DNA from: Roseomonas sp. | Lineage (GTDB): Bacteria; Pseudomonadota; Alphaproteobacteria; Acetobacterales; Acetobacteraceae | Assembly: GCA_020249925.1 (NCBI GenBank) | Contig: JADCER010000010.1 | Coordinates: forward strand, 1-64,000 | Reading direction: 5' to 3' | DNA length: 64,000 nucleotides | In this document: positions 10,104 to 19,855 of the stretch, in pieces | Position numbering within the stretch: position 1 is the first letter of the stretch | Layout of the letters: every line of letters starts with the position of its first letter | Translations under genes and position numbers: made by a program | The notes under the pieces: model-generated | Databases searched by the model: none | What the model was told of the DNA's origin: nothing | What the model saw: only the letters and a program-made list of their open reading frames with translations

Positions 10104-10114
10104 CTTTGCGGCCT

Positions 10115-10924
10115 TCAGCCCTTGCGGATCACGACCAAGCTATTGTCCCCAAGCGGTAAGTTGGGCCGCAATAGGGTGACGTAATCCACGATGTAGGAAG
10201 TTTTGCTGAAGAATTCCTTGTAACGCAAAAGGTCACGCGGGTTGACATCCTCAATCACGTAAATGCCGTGTTGCGCCAGATGTTTGATTGAATGGGTGAA
10301 GAGGCAGCTACCGGCGTCGAAAACATGCAAGCCATCATCCAGCATGAAATCGAAACCTGTTTCGCCAAGCTGCTGCCAGTAAGCATCAATGGCCGCAGGG
10401 TCGCGCTGATCAATGTAATGCGTCCTGATCCGATCTTCGGTGAAGAGGATATCTCGGTCTATATCCGCGCCGTAAATCTGGGCATTGGGGAAATAGTCAC
10501 GCCAGACGCGCAGCGACGCGCCGGGCTTTCCATTCTCCCTCATTGAGGAAGCCAGGTTCGGGTTGTTTGTTCCCAAGCCGCACTCAAAGACCTTTGTTAT
10601 TCCATGGCGACAATGACCAAACAGCCGCTCGTAGTAATCCGCATAACTATGCGACGGCCAGGGATAAGGGTGACCGTCCAGCCGCAATTCGCCCTTGTCG
10701 GAACCATATTGATCACAGAGTGCGTTCAAGAGCGAATGTCGATTCTTGCCATAATGGGCTATTATCCGAAAGTTCAGCCCAGCGTTCAACATTTCGGCAA
10801 ATTGGACGAGCGTTAGCGTTTTTGCCGGATTTTCCAAAGACCACTTCCTTTCGGCCCCACCTTCCGCGCGGAGGGCATTTGATCCATATTGCCGAAAATC
10901 TAGCGCGATGGAAACTCCCCGCAT
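10115..10924 (-). CDS. Class I SAM-dependent methyltransferase-like protein
   Basis: The 269-residue protein has a Rossmann-type methyltransferase pattern: KVFECGLGTN as the glycine-rich SAM loop, QIYGADIDRD with the acidic ribose-binding end of strand 2, DFMLDDGLH, then YVIEDVNPRD. This pattern resembles sugar and natural-product O-methyltransferases rather than rRNA enzymes. The composition is less GC-rich than its neighbours, so it may be acquired. The start at 10924 has only a weak ribosome site; an internal ATG at 10792 is possible. It is divergent from the NnrU-family gene and convergent with tarD. The acceptor is unknown. Confidence 0.75.
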   Translation of the reverse strand: MRGVSIALDFRQYGSNALRAEGGAERKWSLENPAKTLTLVQFAEMLNAGLNFRIIAHYGKNRHSLLNALCDQYGSDKGELRLDGHPYPWPSHSYADYYERLFGHCRHGITKVFECGLGTNNPNLASSMRENGKPGASLRVWRDYFPNAQIYGADIDRDILFTEDRIRTHYIDQRDPAAIDAYWQQLGETGFDFMLDDGLHVFDAGSCLFTHSIKHLAQHGIYVIEDVNPRDLLRYKEFFSKTSYIVDYVTLLRPNLPLGDNSLVVIRKG

Positions 10925-10977
10925 GTCTCAAGACGCTCTATACTATAAACACGGGTGCTCCCCGGAAAGGCAATAGC

Positions 10978-11664
10978 ATGGAAGGCATCTTCCCCCTGTT
11001 GATGGCAGCGGTGTTTTGGTTCGTGACGCATCATGGCCTGGCCAGTGGTGTGATGCGGGCCAGGCTGGTCGCTGGCCTCGGCGCGAATGGCTTTCGCATT
11101 TTCTATTCCATCCTGTCCGTGGTTGCCTTGGTGCTGCTCGCGCGCGCCTCGGGCGCGGCAGACCCCGTGCCGCTTTGGACCGCGCCGGCCTGGCTTCGCC
11201 TGGTCCTTGCGCTGATCATGCTGCCGGCTTTTCTGTTCTTTGCCGCTGGGCTTTTGCGCAACCCGACAGGGATCGGCGGAGAGGGTCTCGTTGGGCAACA
11301 GATACGCGGCATTCAGCGCATCACGCGCCACCCCATGCTCTGGTCCTTCGCGCTTTGGGCTTTGGTGCATGTTCTCGGCAATGGCGATCTGGCGAGTGTG
11401 ATCTTCTTCGGCACCTTTGCCATCAGCGCCCTGATTGGCATGCCTTCCATTGATCGCAAGCTTGCCGCACGCGACCCGGAGGCTGCGGCAAAACTGCAGG
11501 CCGCAACCTCCATCCTGCCCTTCGGCGCCATCCTGGCCGGGCGCAATCGGCTGGTGCTGGCGGAAATCGGCTGGCTCGCACCCGCGCTCGCTGTCATCGG
11601 CTGGGCCGTGACGCTGCATTTCCATGCGCGCTTCTTTGGCGTGCCGGCGCTGCTGCCCTTCTGA
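10978..11664 (+). CDS. NnrU-family integral membrane protein
   Basis: This 228-residue protein has about six hydrophobic segments and matches the NnrU/MddA-like isoprenylcysteine-methyltransferase-fold family. The key stretch is GIQRITRHPMLWSFALWALVH, with the RHP motif. NnrU was first described next to denitrification genes and is related to plant 15-cis-zeta-carotene isomerase; no such genes occur here. The ATG at 10978 follows a GGAAAGG ribosome site. A longer upstream extension would overlap the divergent methyltransferase. Function in this context is unassigned. Confidence 0.82.
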   Translation: MEGIFPLLMAAVFWFVTHHGLASGVMRARLVAGLGANGFRIFYSILSVVALVLLARASGAADPVPLWTAPAWLRLVLALIMLPAFLFFAAGLLRNPTGIGGEGLVGQQIRGIQRITRHPMLWSFALWALVHVLGNGDLASVIFFGTFAISALIGMPSIDRKLAARDPEAAAKLQAATSILPFGAILAGRNRLVLAEIGWLAPALAVIGWAVTLHFHARFFGVPALLPF

Positions 11665-11730
11665 TCCGCGCTTGCATGCGGGCCACCACGGGGGGTATTT
11701 CGGCCTGCATGGTTTTTGGAGTTCTCTCGC

Positions 11731-13269
11731 ATGCAAGCCGCCGCCATGCCGCGCCCCGTGATGCTGGTCATTCTGGATGGCTGGGGCTGGCGGGAAGACA
11801 TCGCCGATAACGCGGTGCGTCAGGCGAAGACGCCGAGTTTTGACGCGCTTTGGGCGGCTTGCCCGCATGCTTTTCTGAAGACCTCGGGCATGGATGTCGG
11901 CCTGCCGGAAGGGCAGATGGGCAATTCCGAGGTCGGGCACCTCAATATCGGTGCCGGGCGCGTGGTGATGCAGGATTTGCCGCGCATCGATGCCGCCATT
12001 GCCGATGGGTCCTTCGCGCGATTGCCCGCACTGACGGGGTTGATCGCGAAGCTGAAAGCCTCGGGCGGGACCTGCCATTTGATGGGCTTGCTCTCCCCTG
12101 GCGGGGTGCATGCGCATCAGGATCATGCGGTGGCTTTGGCGAAATTGCTGTCATCTGCCGGTATTCCTGTCGCCATCCATGCCTTCACCGATGGGCGGGA
12201 CACGCCGCCGCGCGCCGCGCCTGATTACCTGAAGCGTTTCGAAGCTGATCTTGCTGGTGTTGCCGGTGTGCGCATCGCCACCATCATCGGGCGCTATTTT
12301 GCGATGGATCGCGACAAGCGTTGGGATCGTGTTTCGCAAGCCTATGCCGCGATGGTGGAGGCCAATGGCATTGCGGCGCCTTCTGCCACCGCCGCCATCT
12401 CTGCTGCCCATGCTGCCGAGAAAACCGATGAATTCATCCCGGCCAGCGTGATTGGCGATTACGCCGGCATGCAGGATGGCGATGGCATTCTCTGCTTCAA
12501 TTTTCGCGCCGATCGTGCGCGCGAAATCCTCACTGCCTTGCTCGATCCGGGCTTTGATGGTTTTACCCGCGCGCGCCTGCCGCGCCTTGCCGCCGCTGTT
12601 GGCCTCACGGAATATAGCGAGGCGCTGAACGCGCATCTGGCCACTGCCTTCGCGCCGCAATCCATGGCGGATAAGCTTGGGGAAGTGGTGGCGCGCGCCG
12701 GCCTCAAGCAACTCCGCATGGCGGAGACGGAAAAATACCCGCATGTCACCTTCTTCCTGAATGGCGGGGAAGAAGCGGTCTATCCCGGTGAGGAACGCAT
12801 CATGGTTCCATCGCCCAAGGATGTCGCGACCTATGATCTGAAGCCGGAAATGTCGGCACCGGAACTGACGGAAAGGGCAGTGAATGCCATCAAAAGCCGC
12901 GCCTTTGATCTGATTGTGCTGAATTACGCCAATGCCGATATGGTCGGCCATACCGGCAGCCTTGCCGCTGCAACCAAGGCAGTGGAGTCAGTGGATGCCG
13001 GGCTTGGGCGCATTGTCGCGGCCTTGCGCGATGTGGGCGGCTGCCTGCTCGTTACCGCTGATCACGGCAATGCCGAATTGATGAAAGACCCCGCAACCGG
13101 CGGGCCACATACCGCACATACCACCAATGTGGTGCCGGCCATTCTGATGGGCGGCCCCAAGGGTGCGGCGCTGAAGGATGGGCGGCTGGCGGATATTGCA
13201 CCGAGCTTGCTGGCCTTGCTTGGCCTGCCCCAACCCGCCGCCATGACGGGGCATTCGCTGCTTGCGTAA
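11731..13269 (+). CDS. gpmI: 2,3-bisphosphoglycerate-independent phosphoglycerate mutase
   Basis: This enzyme interconverts 3- and 2-phosphoglycerate in glycolysis and gluconeogenesis with two Mn ions. The 512-residue protein shows the N-terminal metal site VILDGWGWR, the nucleophile serine in GQMGNSEVGHLNIG, and the C-terminal metal ligands in NYANADMVGHTG and VTADHGNAE. The ATG at 11731 has TTTTGGAG ten bases upstream; the TTG at 11716 is less likely. It is the first gene of a tight five-gene run through rppH, a common alphaproteobacterial arrangement. Confidence 0.97.
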   Translation: MQAAAMPRPVMLVILDGWGWREDIADNAVRQAKTPSFDALWAACPHAFLKTSGMDVGLPEGQMGNSEVGHLNIGAGRVVMQDLPRIDAAIADGSFARLPALTGLIAKLKASGGTCHLMGLLSPGGVHAHQDHAVALAKLLSSAGIPVAIHAFTDGRDTPPRAAPDYLKRFEADLAGVAGVRIATIIGRYFAMDRDKRWDRVSQAYAAMVEANGIAAPSATAAISAAHAAEKTDEFIPASVIGDYAGMQDGDGILCFNFRADRAREILTALLDPGFDGFTRARLPRLAAAVGLTEYSEALNAHLATAFAPQSMADKLGEVVARAGLKQLRMAETEKYPHVTFFLNGGEEAVYPGEERIMVPSPKDVATYDLKPEMSAPELTERAVNAIKSRAFDLIVLNYANADMVGHTGSLAAATKAVESVDAGLGRIVAALRDVGGCLLVTADHGNAELMKDPATGGPHTAHTTNVVPAILMGGPKGAALKDGRLADIAPSLLALLGLPQPAAMTGHSLLA

Positions 13270-14470
13270 GGCGCGCGCCGCTTTCGCGCTTTTCCTGCTG
13301 GCTTTGCCAAGCCTCGCGCTCGCGCAACCTTCGCGCGAAGCACTGGAAGAAGCCCGCCGCGCGGGTGCCGCGAGCCGCGCGGCGGCGGAGGCTGCAGCAC
13401 GCGAAGCCGAAGCGGCGGCGGCGGAAGAAAGCGGCCTCGCGCGCCAGCGCGTTGCCATGGCAGCGCGCGTGCAGGACGCCGAACGCGCCCTGGAAGCCGC
13501 GCTGCACCGCAAACAGAACGCCGAAGCTGAAGCAGCGGCTGCCTTTAACGAAGCTGCCGCCCGTGCGGCTTCCCTTGCGCCCATGATGCCGGCCATGCGG
13601 CGCCTGGCCTTGTGGCCGGCGGAAACACTCCTTGCGCAGCCGGCCCCGCCGGATGAGGCCCTGCGCGGCCTTTTGGTCCTGCAAGGCATTGCGCGGCAAA
13701 TCCGGGCGGAGGTTGAGGTGCTCCACCTGGTCCATGCCGAGGCTGAGCGACGCAATCGCATCGCCACTGCAGAAGCGAGCCTGGTTGTGGCGGCAGAAGC
13801 GGAACTTCGGCATGCGGCAGAGGCTTTGGATGCGGAAATCGCCGAGACCAGGCTGCGCCAGCGTGAGGCCCGCGCCACCGAGAGGGCCGAAGCGCAGCGC
13901 GCGCAGGAAGCGCTTGCCCGTGCCAATGATTTGCAGGAAATGCTGACGGCGCTGGAACGCGAACAGGCGCGCCAGGCGGCCGCCGCCGCGCAGCGTGCGC
14001 GCCAGGAAGCCCAGGCCAGGGCGCGGCAGGAAGCGCGCCAACCTCGCCCGGCAACCCCTGTCGCCACCCCTCAGCCAGCACCACCGGTGGCGGATCAGAC
14101 TCGCCCCGCCCCGGTGCATGGGCGGATCAGCATCGCCTTTGGCCAAAGGGGGGAAGCCGGGCCGGCGCGGGGTGTTACCTTCGCCACCGCGGGCGGCGCG
14201 CGGGTGGTCAGCCCTTGTACCGGGCGCGCGGTATTCGCCGGCCCCTTCCGGCGCTTCGGGCAGATCATCATCCTGGAATGCGGCCCAGGGCTCCATCTGG
14301 TCCTGGCGGGGTTTGAGGCGCTGGATACCGAAGCAGGGGCCGCGCTGCTGGCTGGTGAGGCGCTTGGGCGGCTCAGTGCGGGGCCGGATGGGCGCGGCGC
14401 GCTCTATCTCGAACTGCGCCGGGATGGGCAGGTGGTGGACCCCAACCCCTGGCTTGGCGGTGCGGAATAG
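13262..14470 (+). CDS. EnvC-like murein hydrolase activator (degenerate LytM/M23)
   Basis: The 402-residue exported protein has a signal peptide (RKAR then a hydrophobic run ending ALAQP). A long Ala/Glu/Arg-rich coiled coil follows (about residues 25-260), then a C-terminal M23/LytM fold of about 120 residues. The zinc-binding HxxxD and HxH motifs are absent: where HxH is expected the sequence reads GPGLHLVLAGFE. As in EnvC, it probably activates an amidase rather than cutting peptidoglycan itself. Translation apparently starts at a TTG that overlaps the gpmI stop by 8 bases. ctpA lies downstream. Confidence 0.85.
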   Translation: MRKARAAFALFLLALPSLALAQPSREALEEARRAGAASRAAAEAAAREAEAAAAEESGLARQRVAMAARVQDAERALEAALHRKQNAEAEAAAAFNEAAARAASLAPMMPAMRRLALWPAETLLAQPAPPDEALRGLLVLQGIARQIRAEVEVLHLVHAEAERRNRIATAEASLVVAAEAELRHAAEALDAEIAETRLRQREARATERAEAQRAQEALARANDLQEMLTALEREQARQAAAAAQRARQEAQARARQEARQPRPATPVATPQPAPPVADQTRPAPVHGRISIAFGQRGEAGPARGVTFATAGGARVVSPCTGRAVFAGPFRRFGQIIILECGPGLHLVLAGFEALDTEAGAALLAGEALGRLSAGPDGRGALYLELRRDGQVVDPNPWLGGAE

Positions 14471-14587
14471 CGGCCTGCGTGATTTTTCGGTCGTGAAAAG
14501 CATTCTGGAGTCGCGCAAAGCGCGATGAAGGCGTATCTTATTGGGGGGTGTTCGGCTCGGGCCGATTGATGAGAAGGATTGCGGCGC

Positions 14588-15958
14588 ATGAAGCGCGGAA
14601 TTTTGCGTTATGCGGGCATAGGTGCGGCCTTTGCCGCCGGCGTGGTGGTGGGCCCCCTGGTGGCCGCCTGGGCACAGGAAGGCAGCCGGGCGGAGACCTA
14701 TCGGCTGCTCAACCTGTTTGGCGATGTGTTTGAACGGGTGCGCGCCGAATATGTGGAGCCGGTGAATGACCGGGACGCGATCGAAAACGCGATCCAGGGC
14801 ATGCTGTCCAGCCTTGACCCGCATTCATCCTATTTGAACCAGCGCAGCTTCCGCGACATGCAAAGCCAGACCCGCGGCGAATTCGGCGGGCTTGGCATCG
14901 AAGTCACGCAGGAAGGCGGCTATATCAAGGTCATCAGCCCAATTGATGAAACCCCCGCCGCGCGCGCCGGCATCCGGCCCGGCGATTTCATTACTCATCT
15001 GAACGGCACTTCCGTCCAGGGCCTGACCTTGCAGGAAGCGGTGGAACAGATGCGCGGGCAGCGCAACACCCAAATCCGGCTGACCATCCGCCGCCAGGGC
15101 ACGGAACGGCCGATTGAACTGACGCTGACGCGCGATGTGATCCGCCCGCAAGTGGTCCGCTTCCGGCTGGAAGATGGCAATCTGGGCTATGTCCGCATCA
15201 CCTCCTTCAATGAACAGACCGAAGCAGGGTTGCGGCGCGCGCTTCAGCAATTGAAGCAGCAGGCGCAGGGTGGGCTGAAGGGCCTTGTGCTGGATTTGCG
15301 CAATAATCCGGGTGGTTTGCTCGATCAGGCGGTGCAGGTCACAGATGATTTCCTGACGCAGGGGGAAATTGTTTCCACCCGCGCACGCCGGACAGAAGAT
15401 GCGCAGCGCTGGCAGGCCAAGGCCGGTGATATCACTGATGGTCTGCCGATTGTGGTGCTGATCAATGGCGGCAGCGCGAGTGCCAGTGAAATCGTCGCCG
15501 GCGCGCTTCAGGATCATCGCCGCGCCGTTGTCCTCGGCGTGAAATCCTTCGGCAAGGGCAGCGTGCAAACCGTGATGCCCGTGCCCGGCCATGGCGCGAT
15601 CCGGTTGACCACGGCGCGCTATTACACGCCCTCTGGCAGGTCCATCCAAGGCACGGGGATTGAACCCGATATCGAGGTACTGGCGACGCGGGAGGAAACG
15701 CGCGCTGGGCAGCAACAGCGCGATCGGGAAGCGGATTTGCGCCGTTCACTCCGCAATGAGACCCAGGCGGAAACCCGCGCCCCGATCCCGCCGCCGCCGC
15801 TCAATCTGCCGGCGGGCCTCGTGGAACGTGTGGCGCGCCAGCCTGCGGAAGGCGCCCCGGCCTTTGACCCGACCAAGCCGGAAACCGATCATCAACTTCA
15901 GCAGGCTTTGATCCTGCTGCGCGGCATGGCCTCGGCGCCACGCGGCGGGCAGCGCTGA
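14588..15958 (+). CDS. ctpA: Carboxy-terminal processing protease CtpA (S41)
   Basis: This periplasmic serine protease has an N-terminal signal/anchor, a PDZ domain (GLGIEVTQEGGYIKV onward, about residues 98-180), and the S41 catalytic core with nucleophile serine in NGGSASASEI and lysine in SFGKGSVQ. It processes or degrades envelope proteins; in several bacteria it turns over peptidoglycan hydrolases, which fits the upstream EnvC-like activator. The ATG at 14588 follows GAGAAGGA. A TTG at 14579 is a weaker alternative. Length 456 residues is normal. Confidence 0.95.
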   Translation: MKRGILRYAGIGAAFAAGVVVGPLVAAWAQEGSRAETYRLLNLFGDVFERVRAEYVEPVNDRDAIENAIQGMLSSLDPHSSYLNQRSFRDMQSQTRGEFGGLGIEVTQEGGYIKVISPIDETPAARAGIRPGDFITHLNGTSVQGLTLQEAVEQMRGQRNTQIRLTIRRQGTERPIELTLTRDVIRPQVVRFRLEDGNLGYVRITSFNEQTEAGLRRALQQLKQQAQGGLKGLVLDLRNNPGGLLDQAVQVTDDFLTQGEIVSTRARRTEDAQRWQAKAGDITDGLPIVVLINGGSASASEIVAGALQDHRRAVVLGVKSFGKGSVQTVMPVPGHGAIRLTTARYYTPSGRSIQGTGIEPDIEVLATREETRAGQQQRDREADLRRSLRNETQAETRAPIPPPPLNLPAGLVERVARQPAEGAPAFDPTKPETDHQLQQALILLRGMASAPRGGQR

Positions 15959-15965
15959 GGGCGTG

Positions 15966-17174
15966 ATGGCAGAAGGATTATCGCGCCGGGTATTCGCCGG
16001 CTGGCGCGGGCTTGGCCTGTTTTGGGTATTGGTGCTGCTGCTGCTGGGCGGCGGTGGGCTTTGGCTTGATCAATTGGGGCCGCCTGAACGGCACGAAACC
16101 CTGGCCGAGGCGCCGGCAACACCCGAAGCGGCGGCAACGCCGCCTGCCCCCGCGCCGGTGGCAGAAACGCCAACCCCAACCGCTACAGCGCCAGAACCCG
16201 CCGCAGCACCGCCGCCGCCTGGACAGGCTGAGGCACCAACACCCGGCGCGCCAGATGAGCCAGGCCCGGTTGCCGAGGCAGCCGCGCAAACCCCCGCCGC
16301 CCCCGCGCCGCCGCCGCTGGATGTACCGGTTGCGGCACCTGACTTCCCACCTGCGCGGCCCATCGCCGCGCCCGATCCCGCCTTATTGGAACAGGGCCGC
16401 TTTGGGACGCTGCCGCGGGTTGGGGCTGATGGTCGGACCTCCATTCGCGCCTATGCCGGGCAATTTGACCGGCAGGATACCCGGCCGCGCATTGGCATCA
16501 TCGTTGCCGATATCGGGATTTCCAATGCTCAAACGGAAGACGCGATCCGCCGCCTGCCGCCGTCCGTGACTTTCGCGATTTCGCCCTATGCGCCGCGTGC
16601 GGCCCAAGTGGCGGAGCGGCTGCGCGCCAAGGGTTCTGAGACACTGATCGGCCTGCCGCTGGAACCGGCGGGCTATCCGTTGAATGACCCCGGCAATCGC
16701 GCCCTGCTGACCGGGCGTTCCTCGGCTGAGAATATCGCCAATTTGGAATGGGTGCTCTCACGCTTTCCGGGCTATGTCGGCGCCATTGGTGTGGTCGGCG
16801 GCATGCGGGGCGAACGCTTCGCCGCCATGGAGCAAAGCTATTTCGCGCTGCAGGAATCGCTCCGCAATCGTGGCCTGTTGTTTGTGGATGCCCGCCCAGG
16901 TGTCGCCGGGCCGGCCCGCGCCTGGGGCCGTGCGGTGGATGTGATTCTGGATGAACCCGCCACAAGGACGGAAATCGAACGGCGCCTTGGTGAGCTTGAA
17001 ACAATCGCCAAGGCGCGCGGTTCCGCGCTTGGTCTGGCAAATGCCGCAACCCCGGTGGTGGTGGATCGGCTGGTCGCCTGGGCAGTGGGGCTGGAGCGGC
17101 GCGGCGTGGTGCTGGCGCCGGTTTCCGTCCTCATTCGCCGCCCGCCGGAGACTGCGGAAAACCGCACGCAATGA
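15966..17174 (+). CDS. Divergent polysaccharide deacetylase (YibQ family)
   Basis: The protein of about 402 residues has one N-terminal membrane segment (LGLFWVLVLLLLGGGGLWL) and a long Pro/Ala-rich linker (about residues 40-145). A C-terminal DUF610/YibQ domain follows, beginning RIGIIVADIGISNAQ. This family has the NodB fold but commonly lacks the full metal-ligand set. Here the usual second Asp after VAD is replaced by IGIS and the usual HxPME segment reads GLPLEP, so catalysis is doubtful. It is probably an inner-membrane-anchored envelope protein. It overlaps rppH by 4 bases and follows ctpA. Confidence 0.88.
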   Translation: MAEGLSRRVFAGWRGLGLFWVLVLLLLGGGGLWLDQLGPPERHETLAEAPATPEAAATPPAPAPVAETPTPTATAPEPAAAPPPPGQAEAPTPGAPDEPGPVAEAAAQTPAAPAPPPLDVPVAAPDFPPARPIAAPDPALLEQGRFGTLPRVGADGRTSIRAYAGQFDRQDTRPRIGIIVADIGISNAQTEDAIRRLPPSVTFAISPYAPRAAQVAERLRAKGSETLIGLPLEPAGYPLNDPGNRALLTGRSSAENIANLEWVLSRFPGYVGAIGVVGGMRGERFAAMEQSYFALQESLRNRGLLFVDARPGVAGPARAWGRAVDVILDEPATRTEIERRLGELETIAKARGSALGLANAATPVVVDRLVAWAVGLERRGVVLAPVSVLIRRPPETAENRTQ

Positions 17175-17650
17175 CGCTGCCCTATCGGGATAATGTCGGC
17201 GCGCTGCTATTCAATGCGGCGGGCCAGGTGCTGGTGGCGCGGCGCGCGGATTTGCCCAATGCCGAAGGGGCGGCGGGCGGTTGGCAATTGCCGCAAGGTG
17301 GGATGGATGCGGGCGAGGACCCCGCCATCGCCATCTTCCGCGAATTGGAAGAGGAAATCGGCACCGCCAAGGCCGAAATTCTGGCCGAACATCCGCGCTG
17401 GCTATTCTATGATCTGCCGCCCGAGCTGATTGGCAAGGCGCTTGGCGGCAAGTATCGCGGGCAGAGACAGAAGTGGTTCGCGCTGCGCTTTCTGGGCGAT
17501 GACGCCGATATCAGGCTTGATCTTGACCCGCACCCGGAATTCGACGCCTGGCGCTGGGCGCCGCTTGGCGAATTGCCTGCGCTCGCTGTCGCCTTCAAGC
17601 GCGCGATTTATGAGGATTTGGCGCGGGAATTTGCGCGGTTTGGGGTTTAG
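17171..17650 (+). CDS. rppH: RNA pyrophosphohydrolase RppH (Nudix)
   Basis: This 159-residue Nudix enzyme removes pyrophosphate from 5'-triphosphorylated mRNA (or diadenosine polyphosphates) to start mRNA decay. The complete Nudix box runs from GGMDAGEDP to RELEEEIG; WQLPQGG precedes it and QKWFALRF follows, both typical of RppH/IalA. The ATG overlaps the YibQ-like stop in an ATGA. It closes the gpmI-to-rppH operon and converges with the M3 peptidase gene. Confidence 0.94.
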   Translation: MTLPYRDNVGALLFNAAGQVLVARRADLPNAEGAAGGWQLPQGGMDAGEDPAIAIFRELEEEIGTAKAEILAEHPRWLFYDLPPELIGKALGGKYRGQRQKWFALRFLGDDADIRLDLDPHPEFDAWRWAPLGELPALAVAFKRAIYEDLAREFARFGV

Positions 17651-17667
17651 GTTCGGGTCTTTCCGCC

Positions 17668-19695
17668 TCACGCCCCAACCAGCCCCCGCTTGCGCAGCAG
17701 CGCATCCACCTGCGGCGGCCGGCCGCGAAAGCCGGTGTAGAGCGCCATGGGGTCCGCCGTATCGCCGGCTTCGAATATGCTTTTGAGCTTTGCTGCGAGG
17801 TCCGGATGGAAGGGATCGCCCGCTTCCTCAAACGCTTCAAACCCATCGGCATCCAGCACTTCTGCCCAAAGATAGAAATAGTAGCCCGCCGCATAGCCAT
17901 CGCCGGAAAACAAATGCCCGAAATGGATCGGCCGGTGCCTCAGCGCCATGCCCTCTGGCATGCCGATCTCGGCCAGGAAAGCGGTTTCGAATTCTTCCAG
18001 GGTCAGATCTTCCGGCGCCTTATGCCGATGCAGCGCCAGATCGATCAAGGCGCAGGAAAGATATTCCACCATGGCAAAACCCTGACCATCATTGCGCGCG
18101 GCCAGCAGGCGCGCGAGCAGCGCCTCATCCAGCGCCGCGCCGGTTTCGTGATGCCGCGCATGGGTTTGCAAGGTCTCCGGCAGGCTCAGCCAATGTTCCA
18201 TGATCTGAGAGGGAAATTCGACAAAATCACCAAGCACGGCGGTGCCCGATTGGGATGGGTAGCGCGCGCGGCTCATCAACCCATGCAGCGCATGGCCGAA
18301 TTCATGGAATAATGTGCGTGCCTCATCGAAGGAGAGCAGCGTTGGCGTTGCGCGGGCGAGGTTATTGTTGTTGATGATGATGGGCGCGGTGCGACCGTTC
18401 AGGCCATCGGCGACACGAAAGCTGCTCATCCAGGCGCCGGAACGCTTGCCGGCGCGGGCGTAATTGTCGAGCAATAGTAGCCCGACATGATTGCCCGCTT
18501 CATCCAAAGCTTCAAAGCCGCGGACATCGGCATGGTAGCGCGGAATATCGGCGCGTTCCTGGAAAACCAGGCCAAACAGGCGCCGCGCGGTATCGAAAAT
18601 GGCGCGCAGCATGGCTTCCAATTCGAAATGCGGCTTCAGTGCAGCGCCATCGAAATCATGCTTGGCCTGCCGCGCGCGTTCCGCCCAATGGCGCCAATCC
18701 CAGGGCTCGATCGGGCCGTTATGGCCGGCATTGCGCGCGAAGGCTTCAAGCTCTGCCTTTTCAATCGCGATGCGGCGTTTGGCGGGTTCCCAACAGGCGC
18801 GGAGCAAACCCTCAGCCGCGTCAGGCGAGCCCGCCATGGTGTCGCGCAGGCGGAAGGAAGCGAAATCGGCCTCCCCCAACAATTGCGCGCGTTCGCGGCG
18901 CAGCATGAGGATTTCGCGGATCAGCGGCGCGTTTTCGCGGCCTTCGGTCAAAGCGCCGCGCGCGGCAAAACCGCGCCAGAGTTTTTCGCGCAAATCGCGC
19001 CTGGCGGAGAAGGTCAGGAAGGGCTCAGCGGAAGACCGCGACAGGGTGAAGACATAGCCATCAAGCCCGGCGGCAGCGGCGGCTTCGCGTGCGGCCTGGC
19101 GCGCGAAATCGGGCAGGCCATCAAGATCGGCCTCGGTCAGCACCATGCGCCATTCATTCTCATCGGCCAGCACATTCTGGCCAAAGCTGGTGTGCAGCGT
19201 CGCGAGGCGGGTTGAGATTTCGGCAAGCCGCGCGCGTGCGGTTTCATCCAAGCCCGCGCCAGCGCGTGTCAGGCGCAGATAGAGCCGTTCCAGCAACCGG
19301 CGCTGATCAGGCGCCAAATCGAGGGTATCGCGCGCCTCATGCAGGGCGGAGACGCGGCGGTACAGCGCCGGGTCAAGCGCGATTGCCATGCGATGCGCGG
19401 CAAGCTTGGGCGCGATATCGCGTTCCACCTGTTGCAGCGCTTCGGTCGCGTGGCTCGCGGCCAGGTTGAAGAAGGTGGCGCCGATCCGGCTGAGCAAGCG
19501 CCCGGAGCCTTCCAGCGCTTCCACCGTATTGGCGAAGCTGGGCGGGGAGGGGTTGGCGCCGATGGCCGCGACCTCGGCACGATGCGCTTCCATGGCGGCT
19601 TCAAAGGCGGGCGGGAAATGCGCGGGTTCGATGGCGCCGAAGGGCGGCAGGCCAAAGGGGGTGGTCCAGGGGGTCAGCAGCGGGTTTTCGGTCAT
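17668..19695 (-). CDS. M3-family oligopeptidase (Dcp/oligopeptidase A type)
   Basis: This zinc metallopeptidase of about 675 residues degrades short peptides in the cytoplasm or periplasm. The HEFGH zinc motif lies in TLFHEFGHALHGLMS, and the third ligand glutamate is expected in the DFVEFPSQIMEHW region. Length and the N-terminal PPFGAIEPAHF motif fit peptidyl-dipeptidase Dcp or oligopeptidase A; sequence alone does not separate them cleanly. The ATG at 19695 is preferred over the GTG two codons upstream. No signal peptide is evident. Confidence 0.92.
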   Translation of the reverse strand: MTENPLLTPWTTPFGLPPFGAIEPAHFPPAFEAAMEAHRAEVAAIGANPSPPSFANTVEALEGSGRLLSRIGATFFNLAASHATEALQQVERDIAPKLAAHRMAIALDPALYRRVSALHEARDTLDLAPDQRRLLERLYLRLTRAGAGLDETARARLAEISTRLATLHTSFGQNVLADENEWRMVLTEADLDGLPDFARQAAREAAAAAGLDGYVFTLSRSSAEPFLTFSARRDLREKLWRGFAARGALTEGRENAPLIREILMLRRERAQLLGEADFASFRLRDTMAGSPDAAEGLLRACWEPAKRRIAIEKAELEAFARNAGHNGPIEPWDWRHWAERARQAKHDFDGAALKPHFELEAMLRAIFDTARRLFGLVFQERADIPRYHADVRGFEALDEAGNHVGLLLLDNYARAGKRSGAWMSSFRVADGLNGRTAPIIINNNNLARATPTLLSFDEARTLFHEFGHALHGLMSRARYPSQSGTAVLGDFVEFPSQIMEHWLSLPETLQTHARHHETGAALDEALLARLLAARNDGQGFAMVEYLSCALIDLALHRHKAPEDLTLEEFETAFLAEIGMPEGMALRHRPIHFGHLFSGDGYAAGYYFYLWAEVLDADGFEAFEEAGDPFHPDLAAKLKSIFEAGDTADPMALYTGFRGRPPQVDALLRKRGLVGA

Positions 19696-19855
19696 GGTCA
19701 CAGGATGGGGCGGCGGGCGCGCGGCGTCGAGGGGTTTGGCTATTCTCCCAGGGCGCCGCTTCGGCTAGAAGCCCCCGATCAAGGCTGAATGGCCGGGAAA
19801 AGACACAAGGCGGGACGCTATAGGCGCCCTGTCAGGAACAGGGAGAAAAGCAACA

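Noticed and set aside
10900-12126. Minus-strand frame of 408 codons
   Set aside because: Antisense shadow over the NnrU-family gene and gpmI, with no recognisable domain.
13052-14824. Minus-strand frame of 590 codons
   Set aside because: Antisense to gpmI, the EnvC-like gene and ctpA; low-complexity Arg/Ala/Gly composition and no domain.
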